The position numbers and the translations under genes were made by a program. From Cryobacterium zongtaii (GTDB lineage: Bacteria > Actinomycetota > Actinomycetes > Actinomycetales > Microbacteriaceae), in contig NZ_PPXD01000007.1 in assembly GCF_002909375.1 (NCBI RefSeq), forward strand, positions 372,001 through 436,000: a DNA stretch of 64,000 nt. The letters run 5' to 3'. This document shows, in pieces, positions 42,225 to 50,410 of this stretch. Positions within the stretch are counted from its first letter, which is position 1, and every line of letters starts with the position of its first letter. The notes under the pieces are model-generated. The model did not search any database. It had not been told where the DNA came from and worked only from the letters and a program-made list of their open reading frames with translations.

Positions 42225-42246
42225 CTGCTCAGGCCCGGTTTTCGCC

Positions 42247-42840
42247 TCAGGCGCCGCCGGAGCGCCCAAGCCCAGGCGGGGTGCCCGTGAGACTGACGCC
42301 GGCCGATAGTTGGGGCTGCTCCCGGGCTCGGTAGGCCTCCCAGTCGTGCTGCCACTGGTCCCAGTGCGCCTCGAACCCGCCGCCGTCACGGGCCAACGCC
42401 CGCCGCTTGCGGATGCCGTCGTCGGCATCCAGCCACACCCTGACGTCGCTCAGGGAGGCATGCGCCCGGGCCAGGGCACCGCAGCCCTCGATCACGAGCG
42501 GCCGGTCGGGGTCGACGCTATGCCATTCGGCCGGGACCGCCCCCGCCCAGTCGTACCGCTGCCAGGCGGCTGGCCGGCCGGCCTGCCGGGCGCCGAGCAC
42601 CAGCCGGCCGACCTGGTCGACGGCGGCGTCCAGGCCGCCCCAGCCCGGGTAGATGTCATCGAGGCGCACCAGTGTCGGCGCCACCGGTCCCGGCCAGGCG
42701 GCCAGCACGGCGTCAGCGAGGGTGCTCTTGCCCGCGCCGCTGGGACCGTCGATGAGGAGCACGGCCCGGTCGCCGACCGGATTGCGGTTCAGCGCCCTCA
42801 CGGCGGCAAGCACCGGTGCGACCAGGTCAGGCGAGCACAA
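42247..42840 (-). CDS. P-loop kinase-like ATP-binding protein (uridine kinase-like)
   Basis: P-loop NTPase of 197 residues. Walker A is IDGPSGAGKSTLADAV near 33, LVRLDDIYPGW follows near 58 (the acidic/aromatic substrate region seen in uridine kinase-like proteins), and PLVIEGCGAL near 115 is the Walker B area. The C-terminal tail is Gly/Pro-rich. The start overlaps the end of the ECF transmembrane gene by 14 bases, so it is probably expressed with the thiamine-type importer. Phosphorylation of a vitamin precursor is possible but unproven. Confidence 0.82.
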   Translation of the reverse strand: MCSPDLVAPVLAAVRALNRNPVGDRAVLLIDGPSGAGKSTLADAVLAAWPGPVAPTLVRLDDIYPGWGGLDAAVDQVGRLVLGARQAGRPAAWQRYDWAGAVPAEWHSVDPDRPLVIEGCGALARAHASLSDVRVWLDADDGIRKRRALARDGGGFEAHWDQWQHDWEAYRAREQPQLSAGVSLTGTPPGLGRSGGA

Positions 42841-43621
42841 AACGCCACGTCCCCGCCAGAACGGCTGCCGAGATCGCCGCGGCGGCGATGGCAGCCCCGA
42901 TCAGGACGACCAGTGTGTCACGCACTCCGAAGACCGATTCCCTGGCCCAGGTGCGCGGTTCGTCGCTGCCGAAACCCCGGGCCTCCATGGCCGTGGCGAG
43001 TTTGCTGCCCCGTCGCACCGAAAGAACCAGCAGAGCGAAGGCGAGTCCGCCGAACCGGCGGGCGCGGCCGCGCAGGCCGCCGCCGTCGCCCACCCCGCGG
43101 GCCCGCCTGGCCAGGGCCAGGGACTGCCAGTCGTCGATGAACATGCCCACCAGGCGCAGCCCGGCCAGGGCGCCGAGCACGAACCGGGCCGGCAGGCGCA
43201 GCACCTGCGCGAGGCCGTCACCGAGGTCGGTGGGATCGGTGGTGGCCAACAGCACGATCCCGGGGATGCCGATGGCCAAGATCCGCAACCCGATCGCGAG
43301 GGCCAGGGCCACGGACCCCTCGGTCACCGATACGAAGCCGGCGCTGAACAGCACGGCGCCGGAGTCCTGTCCGTAGAGCACCGTGGTGAGCACGGCGAAG
43401 GGAACCGCGATCCACACCGGTGCGGTGCGCAGCCAGAACTGTCGGGCGCTCAGCCCGCACCAGGCCAGCAGCACAGCCTCGAGTGCGAGGGCGACCGCGG
43501 CCGAGACCCAATCGATGGACAGCATCAGGGCGCAGCTGATCACCAGCGCCACGGCGAGCTTGGCGACCGGGTTCACTCCGGCGATCGCACTGGGCCGGAT
43601 CTCCGGCGTCATCAGGCTCAC
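42827..43621 (-). CDS. ECF transporter transmembrane component (EcfT, YkoC-like)
   Basis: Energy-coupling transmembrane subunit of about 264 residues. Several spans lie near 20-60, 75-100 and 105-135. The coupling helices carry the ARG-type motifs LALARRARG and TAMEARGFGS that contact the ATPase. GTG at 43621 is preferred since GGGAGG lies 4-9 bases before it; ATG at 43612 is possible. It sits in the ykoE-ykoD-ykoC order behind a TPP riboswitch. Confidence 0.9.
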   Translation of the reverse strand: MSLMTPEIRPSAIAGVNPVAKLAVALVISCALMLSIDWVSAAVALALEAVLLAWCGLSARQFWLRTAPVWIAVPFAVLTTVLYGQDSGAVLFSAGFVSVTEGSVALALAIGLRILAIGIPGIVLLATTDPTDLGDGLAQVLRLPARFVLGALAGLRLVGMFIDDWQSLALARRARGVGDGGGLRGRARRFGGLAFALLVLSVRRGSKLATAMEARGFGSDEPRTWARESVFGVRDTLVVLIGAAIAAAAISAAVLAGTWRFVLA

Positions 43622-43658
43622 GACGCCTCCCTTCCGGCGGGCGCGCGCAGCCCGGCGG

Positions 43659-45179
43659 TCACGGTGCGCCACTCGCCGGCCCGGTTCCAGGCACCAGGGT
43701 GAGGCGCGCATCCGCCAGCGCGGCCACGAACTGCTCATCGTGCGTGACCGTCAGGACGGCGGTGCCGGTGTCCAGCAGTTCGGCGAGGAGGCGCACCAGC
43801 TCGGCCCAGGTGCGGGAGTCCTGCCCGAAGGTGGGTTCGTCGAGGACGAGCAGCCGGGGCCGGGTCGCCAGCACCGTCGCCACGGACAGCCGGCGCTTCT
43901 CGCCGCCGGACAGGGTGAACGGGTTGGCGTCGGCGAGGTGGTCCAGCCGCAGTCTGTGCAGCAGCGCGTCCACTCGCTCAGTTTGCTCTGCCCCGCCCAG
44001 GCCGAGGGCGCGGGGGCCGATGGTGAGCTCGGCACGCACGGTCCCGGCGAGGAACTGGTGCTCGGGGTCCTGGAAGACGGTGCCGATGCGCGCCAGCAGG
44101 TCGCGGGAGCGCCATCGGTGCGGGGCCGGCCCGAGTCCCGCGGCGAGGGCATCCGTTGCGGTCAACCGCCCGCCCGCGGGGGCCAGAAGCCCGGCCAGGG
44201 TGAGCGCGAGAGTCGACTTGCCGGTGCCGTTGGGGCCGGTGAGAGCGGTGGCCGTGCCGGCGCGCAGGGCGAGGTCGAGGCCGTGTGCGACGACGACGGC
44301 CTGTTTGCGGGCGAACGGCACCCGTCCGACGGCGAGGTCATCGGCGCTGAGCAGGACTTCCGCGCTGGGACCGTCGGAGCGGGGGCGCCGGTCGGGCGTC
44401 GCGGGTGGGAACCTGGGTATCCACACTCCGGCGGCGGCGAGCCGCTCCGCTTCGGCGCTGAGCACGCTGTCGGTGGGTCCGTCGGCGAGGATGCCGCCGG
44501 CCGGGTCGAGCACCACGATGCGGTCCACGACGTGCTGCCAGACCGCGACGCGGTGCTCGATCACGATGAGGGTCGCACCCGACGCCTCCACGGAGCGCAG
44601 CGCGGCGTCGCGCACCTCGACGACACCGTCAGGGTCGAGGTTGGCGGTGGGTTCGTCCAGCAGCACCAGGCCCGGGCGCATGGCGAGCACCCCGGCCAGG
44701 GCCAGGCGCTGCTTCTGGCCGCCGCTGAGCGCGCTGGTCGGGTGCCGCAGAGGCAGGTCCAGGCCCACGTCCGCGAGGGCCCGACCGACCCGGGGCCAGA
44801 TTTCGGCGCGCGGAACGGCGCGGTTCTCACAGCCGAAGGCGACGTCGTCGCCCACCCTCGCGAGCACGACCTGCGAGTCCGGGTCCTGCAGCACGAGGCC
44901 CACCCGGCCGCGGGACGCGCTGGGGCGGCGGCCGTCGATGAGGAGTTCGCCGGTCTCGTCGCCGTCCTCGTCATCGCCGAGCACACCGGCGAGGGCGTGC
45001 ATCAGCGTGCTCTTGCCGGCGCCGCTGGGTCCGAGCATGAGCACCCGCTCCCCCGGGCGGATGTCGAGATCGAGCCCGGAGACCGCGGGGCGGGACCGGC
45101 CGGCGTGCCGCCAGCCCCAGCCGGAGGCCGTGACCCTGGCGCCGGTCACGGCCGGGCCTCGGCGACGCGGAGCGGGCAT
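43659..45179 (-). CDS. ECF transporter ATPase with two fused ABC domains (YkoD-like)
   Basis: Cytoplasmic double ABC ATPase of 506 residues that powers the importer. Domain 1 has LGPSGAGKST, Q-loop VLQDPDSQ, signature LSGGQKQR and Walker B LVLLDEPTANLD. Domain 2 has LTGPNGTGKST, VFQDPEHQ, LSGGEKRR and LLVLDEPTFGQD. In both the Q-loop is followed by the groove that holds EcfT coupling helices. The fused form corresponds to YkoD of Bacillus. It lies 10 bases downstream of the S-component gene and 37 bases before ecfT. Confidence 0.95.
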   Translation of the reverse strand: MPAPRRRGPAVTGARVTASGWGWRHAGRSRPAVSGLDLDIRPGERVLMLGPSGAGKSTLMHALAGVLGDDEDGDETGELLIDGRRPSASRGRVGLVLQDPDSQVVLARVGDDVAFGCENRAVPRAEIWPRVGRALADVGLDLPLRHPTSALSGGQKQRLALAGVLAMRPGLVLLDEPTANLDPDGVVEVRDAALRSVEASGATLIVIEHRVAVWQHVVDRIVVLDPAGGILADGPTDSVLSAEAERLAAAGVWIPRFPPATPDRRPRSDGPSAEVLLSADDLAVGRVPFARKQAVVVAHGLDLALRAGTATALTGPNGTGKSTLALTLAGLLAPAGGRLTATDALAAGLGPAPHRWRSRDLLARIGTVFQDPEHQFLAGTVRAELTIGPRALGLGGAEQTERVDALLHRLRLDHLADANPFTLSGGEKRRLSVATVLATRPRLLVLDEPTFGQDSRTWAELVRLLAELLDTGTAVLTVTHDEQFVAALADARLTLVPGTGPASGAP

Positions 45180-45189
45180 CCGGTGCGGG

Positions 45190-45867
45190 TCACCGGGCGG
45201 GCTGGGTGTCGACCCGGTCGGTCGGGCCCGATTCGCGGCCGGCGGCGAACCGGCTCAGCGCGCCGGTGCGGGCGAGTCCGCGCACCGCCAGCCAGGACAG
45301 CAGCCCGGCGAGCACGGTACCGGAGACGACGGCGGAAACCAGGTAGACGATCTTGGGGCCGATGTCGAGGGCCGCGTAGCTGGTGAAGGTGGTGTCGAGC
45401 AGACCCACGGCGATGCCCGCGCCGGCGCCGGCCAGGAGGGCCACGCCCAGGCGCCAGTTGGCGTACAAGAACAGGGCCAGCACGATCTCCGCGCCCAGCC
45501 CCTCGACGACACCCCAGATCAGGGTGGAGAAGCCCCACTGGGTGCCGATGAGCATCGAGACGACGGCGGCGACGACCTCGGTGTAGACGGCCGCACCGGG
45601 CTTGCGGATGATGAGTCCGCCGAGCACCCCGGCGAACAGCCAGCCGCCGGCCAGGAGTCCTTCGAGCCCGGGGGTGAAGGCCAGGAGGGCGCTCAGCGGC
45701 GACCAGGCCAGGCCCCATGCCCAGAAGATCACGCCGCTGGCGACGCCGATGACGCTGGCCACGACGATGTCGACGACCCGCCATTTCAGCACCCGCGGTT
45801 TCCGCGACGTGAAGGGAGTGGTGGCGGACGAAGTCCTGGAAGGCTGGGTGTTGATTGACGCGTGCAC
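45190..45867 (-). CDS. ECF transporter S component, YkoE family (HMP/thiamine)
   Basis: Substrate-binding membrane subunit of 225 residues. Five or six hydrophobic spans begin after a polar N-terminal tail of about 30 residues (VVDIVVASVIGVASGVIFW, then ALLAFTPGLEGLLAGGWLF). The acidic/aromatic GTQWGFSTLIWGVVEGLGAEIV stretch is a mark of YkoE proteins. The TPP riboswitch directly upstream shows the substrate is thiamine or its pyrimidine precursor. GTG start at 45867 with GGAAAGGG upstream, 17 bases past the riboswitch. Confidence 0.93.
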   Translation of the reverse strand: MHASINTQPSRTSSATTPFTSRKPRVLKWRVVDIVVASVIGVASGVIFWAWGLAWSPLSALLAFTPGLEGLLAGGWLFAGVLGGLIIRKPGAAVYTEVVAAVVSMLIGTQWGFSTLIWGVVEGLGAEIVLALFLYANWRLGVALLAGAGAGIAVGLLDTTFTSYAALDIGPKIVYLVSAVVSGTVLAGLLSWLAVRGLARTGALSRFAAGRESGPTDRVDTQPAR

Positions 45868-45899
45868 TGTACGTGCCCTTTCCGTAGAGGAATACTGGG

Positions 45900-46001
45900 C
45901 ACGGGATTGAGAAGCCTCCCTGCGCTGGCATGATCCAGATCAGGTTCGACGGTCGAAGCTGAAGTAGCTTCCTCTCAGCCCGGTTCACCGGACTCCCGTG
46001 T
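45900..46001 (-). ncRNA. TPP (THI-box) riboswitch
   Basis: Minus strand, from ACACGGGAGTC (pairing with the CCCGTG at the far end) through GGGCTGAGAGG (the conserved CUGAGA, 45973-45978) and ACCTGATCTGGATCATG plus CCAGCG and AGGGA. These are the diagnostic thiamine-pyrophosphate aptamer blocks. It lies about 17 bases before the ribosome site of ykoE, so control is probably by hiding that site. Confidence 0.96.
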
Positions 46002-46010
46002 TCAGCTTCG

Positions 46011-46016
46011 AGTATA
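46011..46016 (-). promoter_or_regulatory. -10 element upstream of the TPP riboswitch
   Basis: TATACT on the minus strand lies 10 bases before the first paired bases of the aptamer. The -35 region is weak. Confidence 0.55.
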
Positions 46017-46091
46017 GAACTCCCCGGGCGCATCTGGGCACTGCAAGGCGTCGCACGACAATTTCTGCGCGCGACGATCTCGCTGCTGGTG

Positions 46092-46418
46092 TTAGCGCTT
46101 GAGCGCGCGGATGATGCGCGCGATGGCCTTGCCGGCGACCCAGACGAAGGGGATGCCGACGGCCAGCAGCGAAATCACATTCGGTTCGAAGCGGGCCGCT
46201 CCGCCGGACTTCACGTAAGCGCCGATCGGGATGGCCATGCCACCGCCGCCACCGCCGGCCGCCGCGGACTCGTCACCTTCGCCGCCACCGCCGAAGCCGT
46301 ACTGCACCAGGGCCACCGGAACGATCGTGACGCCCTCGATCTGCACGGGGTCTCCGTAGGCCGACCTGACGCCGATGGATCGAGCGTTTTCTGCGAGCTT
46401 CAAGGCGAGATTAGTCAT
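46092..46418 (-). CDS. GerW (YtfJ) family protein
   Basis: Protein of 108 residues of the GerW/YtfJ family, named for spore germination in Bacillus but present in many non-sporulating actinobacteria. Visible are GDPVQIEGVTIVPVALVQYGFGGGG, a Gly-rich run of about 15 residues, and IPIGAYVKSG with an adjoining hydrophobic stretch (VISLLAVGIPFVWVAGK) that may touch the membrane. No spore genes are seen nearby. Start ATG at 46418; the -10 element lies over the dinB stop. Confidence 0.88.
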   Translation of the reverse strand: MTNLALKLAENARSIGVRSAYGDPVQIEGVTIVPVALVQYGFGGGGEGDESAAAGGGGGGMAIPIGAYVKSGGAARFEPNVISLLAVGIPFVWVAGKAIARIIRALKR

Positions 46419-46424
46419 GGTGAG

Positions 46425-46430
46425 AGGCTA
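46425..46430 (-). promoter_or_regulatory. -10 element for gerW overlapping the dinB stop codon
   Basis: TAGCCT on the minus strand ends 6 bases before the gerW ATG. Its first three bases are the TAG stop of dinB. Confidence 0.55.
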
Positions 46431-47711
46431 CTCCCCCTCTCCCTGCGGCGTCCCGGCGTTCGGTGTTCCGAACGGATGGACATCACGCTTCGGAGCACTC
46501 CCGCCGCCCAGCTGCGAGGCCGGCCGCACGATCCCCCGGCCGAACCGGGCGGTGACGGTGTCCACGGCCAGTTCGGCTTCCCGCCAGTCGTCGTCATCGT
46601 CCCACAGGCCCATGCCGGCGCCGTCGCCGGAGCCGAGTTGCTCGGCCCGCACTCCGATCAGGCGCACCCGGATGCCGCGGGCCGCGAGCACGTCGAAGCT
46701 CGCGGTGACCTCCTCGTATATCCGCCGGCCCACGTTGGTGGGCTCGGCCAGGGTGCGCGACCGGGTCACCGTGCTGAAGTCGGCGTAGCGGAGCTTGAGC
46801 ACCACAGTCCGTGCGACGAGGCCGTTGCCGCGCAGCTTGGCGGCCACCGCATCCGCTTGGCGCAGGAGTTCGCTGCGCAACCGGGCGACATCGGTGACGT
46901 CATGTTCGAAGGTCACCTCGTGGCCGACGCTTTTCTCCTCGCGTTCGAGGTTGATCGTGCGCGGGTCGATACCCCAGGACAGATCGTGCAGTTTGTGCGC
47001 GCTGGCGACGCCGACGGCACGCTGCAGCATCTCGAGGGGGGCGTGCGCGATATCGCTCACGTGCCGCAGCCCGAGCCCGAGCAGCGCCTGTTCGGTGCTG
47101 GCGCCCACCCCCCAGAGGGCGCCGACGGGCAGCGGATGCAGGAAAGCGATGGTGTCCTCCGCGGGGATGACCAGCAGCCCGTCGGGCTTGGCCCGTCCGG
47201 AGGCCAGCTTGGCCACGAATTTGGTCGACGCGGCGCCGACCGAGCAGGTGAGTCCGGTCTCGGCGAACACGCGGGCGCGGATCTTCCGGCCGATCTCGGC
47301 GGGTGAACCGTGCACACGCCGGGCGCCCGCGACATCCAGGAACGCCTCGTCGATGCTGAGCGGCTCGACCATCGGCGTCATGTCGGTGAAAATGCCCATC
47401 ACCTGGCGGGACACCTCCACGTACCGGCCCATGTGCGGCTCGAGCACGATGGCGGCCGGGCAGCGGCGCAGGGCGATGGCCATCGGCATAGCCGAGTTGA
47501 CCCCGTACTTGCGGGCGACGTAGTTGGCCGCTGTCACCACGGACCGACCGGAGCGGTGGCCGATGACGACGGGGAGGTGCACGAGTTCGGGGTGGTCGAG
47601 CAACTCGACGGACGCGAAGAACGCATCCATGTCGATGTGCAGCATGGTGGCGGTTGTGTCGTCGACATCGGCGCCGGTGGTCTGCCGGTCGCTGCCATCC
47701 TGCCTGCTCAC
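46428..47711 (-). CDS. dinB: DNA polymerase IV
   Basis: Y-family translesion polymerase of about 427 residues. Catalytic residues are visible in MLHIDMDAFFASVE, YVARKYGV and PLSIDEAFLDV; the thumb and little-finger domains follow (GVGASTEQALLGLGL, SVGHEVTFEHD). The C-terminal 60 residues are Gly/Asp-rich without a clear clamp-binding motif. The start is uncertain: GTG at 47711 has AAGG about 12 bases upstream, GTG at 47723 and ATG further in are alternatives. A LexA-like palindrome lies 39-56 bases before it, which fits SOS control. Confidence 0.93.
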   Translation of the reverse strand: MSRQDGSDRQTTGADVDDTTATMLHIDMDAFFASVELLDHPELVHLPVVIGHRSGRSVVTAANYVARKYGVNSAMPMAIALRRCPAAIVLEPHMGRYVEVSRQVMGIFTDMTPMVEPLSIDEAFLDVAGARRVHGSPAEIGRKIRARVFAETGLTCSVGAASTKFVAKLASGRAKPDGLLVIPAEDTIAFLHPLPVGALWGVGASTEQALLGLGLRHVSDIAHAPLEMLQRAVGVASAHKLHDLSWGIDPRTINLEREEKSVGHEVTFEHDVTDVARLRSELLRQADAVAAKLRGNGLVARTVVLKLRYADFSTVTRSRTLAEPTNVGRRIYEEVTASFDVLAARGIRVRLIGVRAEQLGSGDGAGMGLWDDDDDWREAELAVDTVTARFGRGIVRPASQLGGGSAPKRDVHPFGTPNAGTPQGEGE

Positions 47712-47749
47712 GCCGCACCACACCCTTCTGCCGCTCCGGCCGGAACCAA

Positions 47750-47767
47750 CTCGAAGCTACCTTCGAG
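47750..47767. promoter_or_regulatory. LexA/SOS-box-like palindrome upstream of dinB
   Basis: CTCGAAG-CTAC-CTTCGAG is an 18-base perfect palindrome. The actinobacterial SOS box is TCGAAC-N4-GTTCGA; the site differs only at the sixth base and its partner, in a symmetric way. Confidence 0.65.
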
Positions 47768-47795
47768 AGTACAGGCAGGAGGGGTCGGCATCGAG

Positions 47796-48413
47796 CTAGA
47801 AACCGCCGAAATCTCCACCGCCGCCGAAATCGCCGAATCCGCCGGAGTCTCCACCGAAACCGCCGCCGGAGTCACCACCGAAATCGCCGCCGGAATCGCC
47901 TGAGTCCGCCGTGGTCTCGGCGCCCGAGTCGGTGCCGGCGTCACCGGCCGCATCCGCCTCACCGCCCATATCGGGCAGGAACGCGCCCACCAGCGCCGAG
48001 CCGACGACGTAGCCGGCCACGGTACCGAGCAGGGAAGCGCCGAGCATGCTGCCGAAGCCCGGGCCCTGCCGGCCGCCGGCCTGGTCGCCGCCGAAGACCC
48101 GGTCCAGGGTGCCCGGCTGGCGGAGTTCGGCCCGGGTGGCGGACTTGGCCAGGGTGGCCGGTTCGGCGTTCGCCGGGCGCTCACCCTCCATCGCGTTCTC
48201 GGTCAGCTGCTGGAAGAGCAGGTCGCGCTGCTCGTCGGTGAGCTTGCTGAACGCTTCGGTGTGCACCTGTTCAATGGTCTCCGGCGGTGCGGTGCGCAAG
48301 AGGTACCTGTAGCGTTCCACGGCGATCTCGTCGTCGGTGCGCTGCGGGGCCGGCGCGGTGCGGGGCGGCTCCGGTTGTTCGGGTCGGCCCAGGAGGCGAT
48401 CGAGGAATCCCAT
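47796..48413 (-). CDS. Hypothetical protein with Gly/Asp-rich C-terminal tail
   Basis: Protein of about 205 residues. The N-terminus is MGFLDRLLGRPEQ, and a helical region (VERYRYLLRTAPPETIEQVHTEAFSKLTDEQRDLLFQQL) fills 30-75. A hydrophobic Gly-zipper-like stretch (MLGASLLGTVAGYVVGSALVGAFLP) lies near 130-153, and the last 45 residues are almost only Gly, Asp, Ser and Phe. The layout resembles membrane-associated quality or stress proteins, but I do not recognise a family. Start 48413 has AAGGAG upstream; a longer start at 48452 adds an Arg-rich tail without a ribosome site. Confidence 0.78.
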   Translation of the reverse strand: MGFLDRLLGRPEQPEPPRTAPAPQRTDDEIAVERYRYLLRTAPPETIEQVHTEAFSKLTDEQRDLLFQQLTENAMEGERPANAEPATLAKSATRAELRQPGTLDRVFGGDQAGGRQGPGFGSMLGASLLGTVAGYVVGSALVGAFLPDMGGEADAAGDAGTDSGAETTADSGDSGGDFGGDSGGGFGGDSGGFGDFGGGGDFGGF

Positions 48414-48441
48414 GAGTCTGCTCCTTCGCTTTGGTGTCAGC

Positions 48442-49476
48442 CTAGGCGGCACCAGCCCGGACCGACAGGACCGTGGCCAGCGACTCCAGCGCTTTCACAG
48501 GGTCGGGACCGGCCGGGATGAGGACAACGCTCGTGGCTCCGGCGGTGTGCAGCTCATCGATGCGGCGGCGAGCGGATGCGGCGGTGCCGACCACCGCGAG
48601 CTGATCGACCCAGCTCTCGGGCATCGCTGCCGCGAAGTCAGCCCGGCTGGCGCTGGCCGAGCGCAGGGCGGCGAACTCCTCCGCGAAGGGCAGCACCGTG
48701 ATGTGCGGGGCCCAATCGGGGTCGCCGATCCACTCAAGAGCCGGGCGCACCAGGTTGCGGGCCACGGCGGGGTCCTCGTCGACGGCGGCCGCGTTGTAGG
48801 CCACCACGTGACGGGCCGCCGACGGGGGGCGGAGGCCGGGGAACCCGAAGCCCTCCGGCGGAGCGTCGCGGCCGGCATCGAGGGCACCGATCGCGGCAGC
48901 GAGGTATTCGGGGGTGACGGGCTCGGCCAGCACCACCCCGTCGGCGCAGGCGCCGGCCAGTTGCAAGGACTTCGGTCCGCGCACGCCCGCCAGGATCGGC
49001 GGCACCGTGGACGGCGGACCGGCCAAGGCCACGGCATCCGCCTGAACGTAGCGGCCGGCTGTCGTGATGGAGGCCCCGCGCAGCAGGGCACGCATGAGGT
49101 CGATGTTCTCGGCGAGCATGGCCAGGGGGCTGGTCGGCCAGCTGCCGGTCTGCCGCATCCAGACGGGCATGCCATGCCCGATGCCCACCTGCAGTCGACC
49201 CGGGAAAAGTTCGGCGAGGGTGGCGATCTCGAGGGTCGCGAAGCCGGGGTTCCGGGCTGCGGCGGGCAGGATCCCGATTCCCACAACTATGGTCGTGGTG
49301 GCGGCGAGCACCACGGCGGCCTGGGCGATGCCGCCGCGGAAGAAACAGTCCTCCACCACCCAGATCTCGGTGAAACCCAGTTCCTCGGCGCGGAGCGCGT
49401 AAGCCACGAACTGCGCTGCGGGCAGGTCTCGCGGCAGCATGACGGCGATGGAACCCGGGGCACTGGAAGCTGGCAT
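48442..49476 (-). CDS. LLM class flavin-dependent oxidoreductase (luciferase-like)
   Basis: TIM-barrel flavin/F420-type oxidoreductase of 344 residues. Marks are AYALRAEELGFTEIWVVED near 28, VVGIGILPAAARNP near 65, FPGRLQVGIGHGMPVWM near 92 and PPILAGVRGPKSLQLAGACADGVVL near 155. This points to the F420-dependent branch (glucose-6-phosphate dehydrogenase/MTHMPT reductase type) often seen in actinobacteria; FMN use is not excluded. Substrate unknown. GAGG lies six bases before the ATG. Confidence 0.9.
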   Translation of the reverse strand: MPASSAPGSIAVMLPRDLPAAQFVAYALRAEELGFTEIWVVEDCFFRGGIAQAAVVLAATTTIVVGIGILPAAARNPGFATLEIATLAELFPGRLQVGIGHGMPVWMRQTGSWPTSPLAMLAENIDLMRALLRGASITTAGRYVQADAVALAGPPSTVPPILAGVRGPKSLQLAGACADGVVLAEPVTPEYLAAAIGALDAGRDAPPEGFGFPGLRPPSAARHVVAYNAAAVDEDPAVARNLVRPALEWIGDPDWAPHITVLPFAEEFAALRSASASRADFAAAMPESWVDQLAVVGTAASARRRIDELHTAGATSVVLIPAGPDPVKALESLATVLSVRAGAA

Positions 49477-49675
49477 GTGGACCTCGTCGCGGTAGGGCCG
49501 AGGACAGAGCCCGGCGGTGTTCTCTGTCGAACCTAGCTTCTACGGCGGAACTTCTCGCACTGACGGGGAGATTTCCGGCGGACCCGGAATGCCCGCGGGC
49601 CGAGCGTCGTTGCACCCAGCACGGACTTTCCCCTCTGGGCGGATGCCGCACGACAATCAACGAAGTGAGCCCACT

Positions 49676-50296
49676 GTGCTTGAAAAGACTCTGTCCGAAA
49701 AAACTGTGCTCGACACCACCTCCGCCAGTGCTGCTCCGGCGATCGACTGGTACTCCCTGCAGAAGCAGGCGCACCGTGAATTCGGCCGGCGCATCGCAGC
49801 GGTGGACGACTGGAACGCTCCGACGCCCGACAAGGAGTGGACCGTCGGTGATCTGGTGCGCCACGTCGTTCGGGAGCAGCAGTGGATCCCGCCGCTGCTG
49901 GCCGGGCTGACCCTGGACCAGGCCCGGCGCCGCGTCGACCCGCTCGGGGACGACCTCGTTGCCGAATGGCACACGCACTCCTCACTGGCCACCGCGGCGT
50001 GGCAGGCGGCGTCTGCGGATGCGTCGGTGCAGCTCTCCTACGACACCGTCACGGTGCTGGACTACCTGCGCGAGCAGGTCTCCGACGTGACGATTCACTC
50101 CTGGGACCTGGCCAGGGCGACGGCGGCCGAGGAGACCCTGGACCCTGCTCTGATCGAGGCGGTCTGGACGGTGTTCGAGCCGCAGCGGGATGCGCTGGAG
50201 GCCAGTGGCCTGTTCGATTCCCCGGTGCCGATGCCCGAGGACGCTCCGCTGCAGTCCCGGCTGCTGGCCCTCACCGGCCGCGACGACCGCCGCTGA
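49676..50296 (+). CDS. TIGR03086/DinB_2-type protein (mycothiol-dependent maleylpyruvate isomerase-like)
   Basis: Four-helix metal-binding protein of about 206 residues. It follows the pattern of the maleylpyruvate isomerase N-terminal/TIGR03086 group: DWYSLQKQAHREFGRRI, WTVGDLVRHVVREQQWIPPLL, LREQVSDVTIHSWDLARATA (His ligand in the HxWDLARA box). These proteins often use mycothiol or bacillithiol. The start is not settled: GTG at 49676 has a fair GAAG/GTGAG ribosome site, ATG at 49643 is the main alternative. It is followed by the second REP-like palindrome. Confidence 0.8.
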   Translation: MLEKTLSEKTVLDTTSASAAPAIDWYSLQKQAHREFGRRIAAVDDWNAPTPDKEWTVGDLVRHVVREQQWIPPLLAGLTLDQARRRVDPLGDDLVAEWHTHSSLATAAWQAASADASVQLSYDTVTVLDYLREQVSDVTIHSWDLARATAAEETLDPALIEAVWTVFEPQRDALEASGLFDSPVPMPEDAPLQSRLLALTGRDDRR

Positions 50297-50325
50297 CCGC
50301 CGCCGCCGCGTCCGCCCACGCCGAC

Positions 50326-50393
50326 CAACTGTTGCTCGTTCGGACAAGTGCGCCCGGCACACCGGGACCATTTGTCCGCACCGGCAACAGTTG
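50326..50393. repeat. REP-like palindrome, copy 2
   Basis: 25-base arms (50326-50350 with 50369-50393, four mismatches) around an 18-base loop. The right arm and loop match copy 1 at 17761-17828 closely. It lies between two convergent stop codons. Confidence 0.82.
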
Positions 50394-50410
50394 CGGCGCT
50401 GGGCCGGGCG

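Noticed and set aside
46092..46418. GerW-family gene as evidence for sporulation
   Set aside because: The family is widespread in non-sporulating actinobacteria and no other spore genes are in the window.
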